From Aquimixticola soesokkakensis (GTDB lineage Bacteria; Pseudomonadota; Alphaproteobacteria; Rhodobacterales; Rhodobacteraceae), in NCBI RefSeq assembly GCF_900172375.1, contig NZ_FWFS01000002.1, positions 62,001 through 126,000 on the forward strand: a DNA stretch of 64,000 nucleotides. The letters run 5' to 3'. The position numbers and the translations under genes were made by a program. Position 1 is the first letter of the stretch, and each line of letters opens with the position of its first letter. A model generated the notes under the pieces. It was not told where the DNA came from. It saw nothing but the letters and a program-made list of their open reading frames with translations, and made no database searches. Positions 61,505 to 64,000 of the stretch are shown one piece after another.

Positions 61505-62467
61505 GTGTCACGTAAGAAAATTGTCGCGCTGTCGGGCGGTGTGGGCGGCGCGAAACTCTCCGCCGGACTGGCAGCCCTCCTGCCCGCCTCAGACCTGACC
61601 ATCATCGTCAACACCGGCGATGACGCCGAGCATTTCGGCCTCTCTGTCGCGCCCGACATCGACACACAGCTCTACACCCTCTCGGGGCGCGCCGACCTTG
61701 CGCGGGGCTGGGGGCAAAAGGACGAGACGTGGAATGCCATGGGCATGCTGCGCGAGATGGGCGAAGAGGTGTGGTTCAACATCGGTGATCACGATCTGGG
61801 GCTGAACCTGCTCCGCACCATGCGCCTCAAACGCGGCGACCGCCTGACCGATATCACCGCCGATTTCGCACGCGCATTGGGGCTGGGCATGGCGCTTCTC
61901 CCGATGAGCGACACGCCGGTTTCAACCCTTATTCGCTGTGACGCGCGCGACTACGAGTTTCACGAATGGTTCGTGCAGGCGCAGGGCAAGCCGACCGTGC
62001 GCGACCTTGTGTTTCGCGGTGCCGAGACGGCCCCCATGAGCCCCGAAGTCAGCGCCGCATTGCGCGATCCCGACCTCGCGGCGATCCTCATCGCCCCCTC
62101 CAACCCCTATCTGTCGATCGCGCCGATCCTTGCCGTTCAGGGCTTGCGGGCGGCGCTGATCGCGGCGCGCGCGCCCGTCATCGGTATCAGCCCCGTTGTC
62201 GGCGGGCAGGCGATCAAAGGCCCGACCGCCGCGATGCTGAGCGGATTTGGCCTCCCCGTGACCGCCGCCGCCGTCGCCGCGCTGCACGCCGATATTTTCG
62301 ACGGATACATCCTCGACCAGCGCGACCACCTTGACCAAACCGCCTTCCAAGCGCTCGATATTCACGCGATCCAAGCGGACACGATGATGGTGGATCACCC
62401 CGCCAAAGAGGCCCTCGCGCGTGTCGCTCTCGATTTTGCCGCCCAACTTTCCAAGGTGTCCGCATGA
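61505..62467 (+). CDS. cofD: 2-phospho-L-lactate transferase (F420 biosynthesis)
   Basis: 320 aa. CofD/FbiA motifs: VALSGGVGGAKLSAGL (residues 7-22), VNTGDDAEHFGL (about 35-46), LIAPSNPYLSIAPIL and VVGGQAIKGPTAAMLSG. It joins the phospholactyl (or related) group from the guanylylated donor to Fo, giving F420-0. GTG 61505 start with an upstream AGGA. ATGA overlap with cofC. Confidence 0.93.
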   Translation: MSRKKIVALSGGVGGAKLSAGLAALLPASDLTIIVNTGDDAEHFGLSVAPDIDTQLYTLSGRADLARGWGQKDETWNAMGMLREMGEEVWFNIGDHDLGLNLLRTMRLKRGDRLTDITADFARALGLGMALLPMSDTPVSTLIRCDARDYEFHEWFVQAQGKPTVRDLVFRGAETAPMSPEVSAALRDPDLAAILIAPSNPYLSIAPILAVQGLRAALIAARAPVIGISPVVGGQAIKGPTAAMLSGFGLPVTAAAVAALHADIFDGYILDQRDHLDQTAFQALDIHAIQADTMMVDHPAKEALARVALDFAAQLSKVSA

Positions 62468-63114
62468 CCCCGCATGTTCTCATCCCCGTGAAACGCTTCA
62501 GCGAGGCCAAAACCCGCCTGTCCGCGGTGCTTGGTCATACAGAGCGGCGCCATCTGGCGGCGGCTTTGCTGCATGACACGCTTGCGACCTTGGCCCGCGT
62601 GTCGATGCTTGAGAGTGTCGGCGTTGTCACTGACGACCCGCAGGCGATTGAAATTGCGCATATTTTCGGGGCCGAGGTGCATCCCGACGCCACCCGCGAC
62701 CTCAACCCCGCGCTGGAGGCCGCCCGCAGCCGCATCTTTGCGCGCGGCATTGAACGCGTGGCGGTTTTGCACGCCGATCTGCCCCTGTTGAGCGCCAGCG
62801 ATGTGGTCGCCCTGATCTGCGCGCGCGCGCCTGCCATCGCGCCGGCACGCGACGGGATCGGCACGAATGCGATGGTGACCTCGCTGCGCGCGCCTTTGGC
62901 GTTCCATTTCGGCCCCCACAGCAAACGCGCCCATCAGCGCGCCGCGCAACGCCACGACCTGACGCTGCAGACCCTGGATCATCTGGGCCTCGCCCATGAC
63001 CTCGATAGCCCGCAAGACATTCCCGCCGTCCTCGCTCAAGCCGCCAACAGCCGCAGCGCAACCCTGCTGCGCAAGGCGCTTGCCACGCGCGCCCAGCTTC
63101 CGGTTGCCTCATGA
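62464..63114 (+). CDS. cofC: 2-phospholactate guanylyltransferase (F420 biosynthesis)
   Basis: 216 aa nucleotidyltransferase. N-terminal VLIPVKRFSEAKTRLSAVLG is the CofC/FbiD signature; VLHADLPLLSASDV holds the metal-binding Asp; GTNAMVTSLRAPLAFHFGP is a further family stretch. It activates the phosphorylated three-carbon acid with GTP for CofD. Overlaps both cofD and cofG by four bases. Confidence 0.9.
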   Translation: MTPHVLIPVKRFSEAKTRLSAVLGHTERRHLAAALLHDTLATLARVSMLESVGVVTDDPQAIEIAHIFGAEVHPDATRDLNPALEAARSRIFARGIERVAVLHADLPLLSASDVVALICARAPAIAPARDGIGTNAMVTSLRAPLAFHFGPHSKRAHQRAAQRHDLTLQTLDHLGLAHDLDSPQDIPAVLAQAANSRSATLLRKALATRAQLPVAS

Positions 63115-64000
63115 CCGCGCCGCTGGACCTTGAACAGGATCTCGGCACCCTCATGGCGCAGGCCCGCGCGCGGCGCGATGAGGCCTACCCCCATCTGGTG
63201 ACCTATTCGCCCAAGGTGTTCATTCCGCTCACGAAACTCTGCCGCGATGTCTGCCATTACTGCACCTTCGCCAAGCCCCCGCGCGCAGGACAACCGATTT
63301 ACCTCTCGCCCGAAGAGGTCCTCGAAATTGCGCGCGCGGGGGCGGCGCAGGGGTGTCGCGAGGCGCTGTTCACACTGGGCGAAAAGCCCGAATTGCGCTA
63401 TCGCGCCGCGCGTGAGGCCCTTGCCGCCCTCGGGTTTGAGAGCACCGTGGACTATCTCGCCCATGTCGCCAAACTGGTGCGCGACGAGACCGGCCTCTTG
63501 CCCCACCTCAATCCCGGAACCCTGACCCAAGACGCGTTCGACAGGCTCAAAGAGGTCTCCGCCTCGATGGGCATGATGCTGGAAACCACCTCCAATCGGC
63601 TGATGCAGCGCGGCCATCCCCATTTCGGCTCGCCCGACAAGGCCCCCGATCTGCGCCTTGCCACGCTTGAGGCCGCAGGGCGCGCCCGCGTCCCCTTCAC
63701 CACCGGCCTGCTCGTGGGCATCGGGGAAACCCGCGCCGAGCGGATCGAGGCCTTGCTGGCCATCAAAGCCAGCCACGCGCGTCACGGCCACATCCAGGAA
63801 GTCATCATCCAGAACTTCATGCCCAAGGCCGACACCAAAATGCGCGCCCATCCGCCCGCGGATCCCCATGAACACCTCTGGACCATTGCCGTTGCGCGCC
63901 TGATCCTGCCGCCCGAAATTTCGCTCCAGGCCCCGCCCAATCTGGCCGCCGGCACGGGGGCCGAACTGATCGCGGCGGGGATCAACGACTGGGGCGGCGT
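63111..64000 (+). CDS. cofG: 7,8-didemethyl-8-hydroxy-5-deazariboflavin synthase, CofG or CofG part of FbiC (3' truncated)
   Basis: At least 296 aa, open at the window end. Radical-SAM cluster motif C44-X3-C48-X2-C51 in PLTKLCRDVCHYCTFAKPP, then ALFTLGEKPELRYRAA, LPHLNPGTLT, LETTSNRLMQRG and TGLLVGIGETRAERIEALLA, all CofG-like. It makes the deazaflavin Fo with CofH. Whether a CofH half is fused (FbiC) or cofH is separate cannot be seen. ATGA overlap with cofC. Confidence 0.92.
   Translation, partial: MTAPLDLEQDLGTLMAQARARRDEAYPHLVTYSPKVFIPLTKLCRDVCHYCTFAKPPRAGQPIYLSPEEVLEIARAGAAQGCREALFTLGEKPELRYRAAREALAALGFESTVDYLAHVAKLVRDETGLLPHLNPGTLTQDAFDRLKEVSASMGMMLETTSNRLMQRGHPHFGSPDKAPDLRLATLEAAGRARVPFTTGLLVGIGETRAERIEALLAIKASHARHGHIQEVIIQNFMPKADTKMRAHPPADPHEHLWTIAVARLILPPEISLQAPPNLAAGTGAELIAAGINDWGG

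Overview
The window is about 64 kb of GC-rich, densely coding DNA, most likely from a marine alphaproteobacterium of the Rhodobacterales/Roseobacter type. This is inferred from gene content: two TRAP transporters, a rhizobial-type rhaRSTPQUK rhamnose locus, an Mrp antiporter, a pqi/MCE cluster and F420 biosynthesis genes. No RNA genes, insertion sequences, phage genes or CRISPR arrays were seen. The first and last genes are cut by the window edges.

Positions 2-26497 form a pectin/uronate island. It holds a GH3 glycosidase, a FadR-type GntR regulator, KdgF, an AraC regulator, and a TogMNAB-like ABC importer. These are followed by polygalacturonase (GH28), unsaturated galacturonyl/rhamnogalacturonyl hydrolase (GH105), pectinesterase (CE8) and an SGNH esterase. 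The complete oxidative galacturonate route is present: Udh, galactarolactone isomerase, galactarolactone cycloisomerase, KdgD and ketoglutarate-semialdehyde dehydrogenase, with a TRAP importer. The KduI-KduD-KdgK route sits beside an IclR regulator. Short TTGT-N3-ACAA-like palindromes recur upstream of several of these units and suggest one GntR regulon.

Positions 26504-38339 form an L-rhamnose module. The minus-strand genes rhaR, S, T, P, Q, U and K are followed by an overlapping L-lactate dehydrogenase gene; rhaD and rhaI run divergently. The route from rhamnose to DHAP plus lactate and pyruvate is encoded here. Rhamnose is the partner sugar of galacturonate in rhamnogalacturonan I, so this module complements the pectin island.

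Positions 38401-47073 are the most interesting region: seven minus-strand genes (SsuD-like flavin monooxygenase, aldo-keto reductase, flavin reductase, TRAP DctQ-M-P and a UPF0324 anion exporter). Divergent from them are a HutC-type GntR regulator and a Gfo/Idh/MocA-fold protein. The enzyme trio matches the SmoC-SmoB-SmoA sulfoquinovose monooxygenase pathway. Here it is joined to a TRAP importer in place of an ABC importer, and to a candidate NAD-dependent sulfoquinovosidase. A clear 25-bp inverted repeat lies in the divergent promoter.

Positions 47121-60106 look like core genome: tex, a seven-gene mnhABCDEFG antiporter operon, a pqiA (split in two)-pqiB-pqiC lipid-transport cluster and a single-domain response regulator. 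The window ends with an F420 block: an F420-type luciferase-like oxidoreductase, and divergently cofD, cofC and a truncated cofG/fbiC.

Taken together, the catabolic genes suggest a bacterium living on plant or green-algal material: pectin backbone, rhamnose side structure and, by inference, sulfolipid headgroup. All functions are assigned by reading motifs, lengths and gene order, without database searches.
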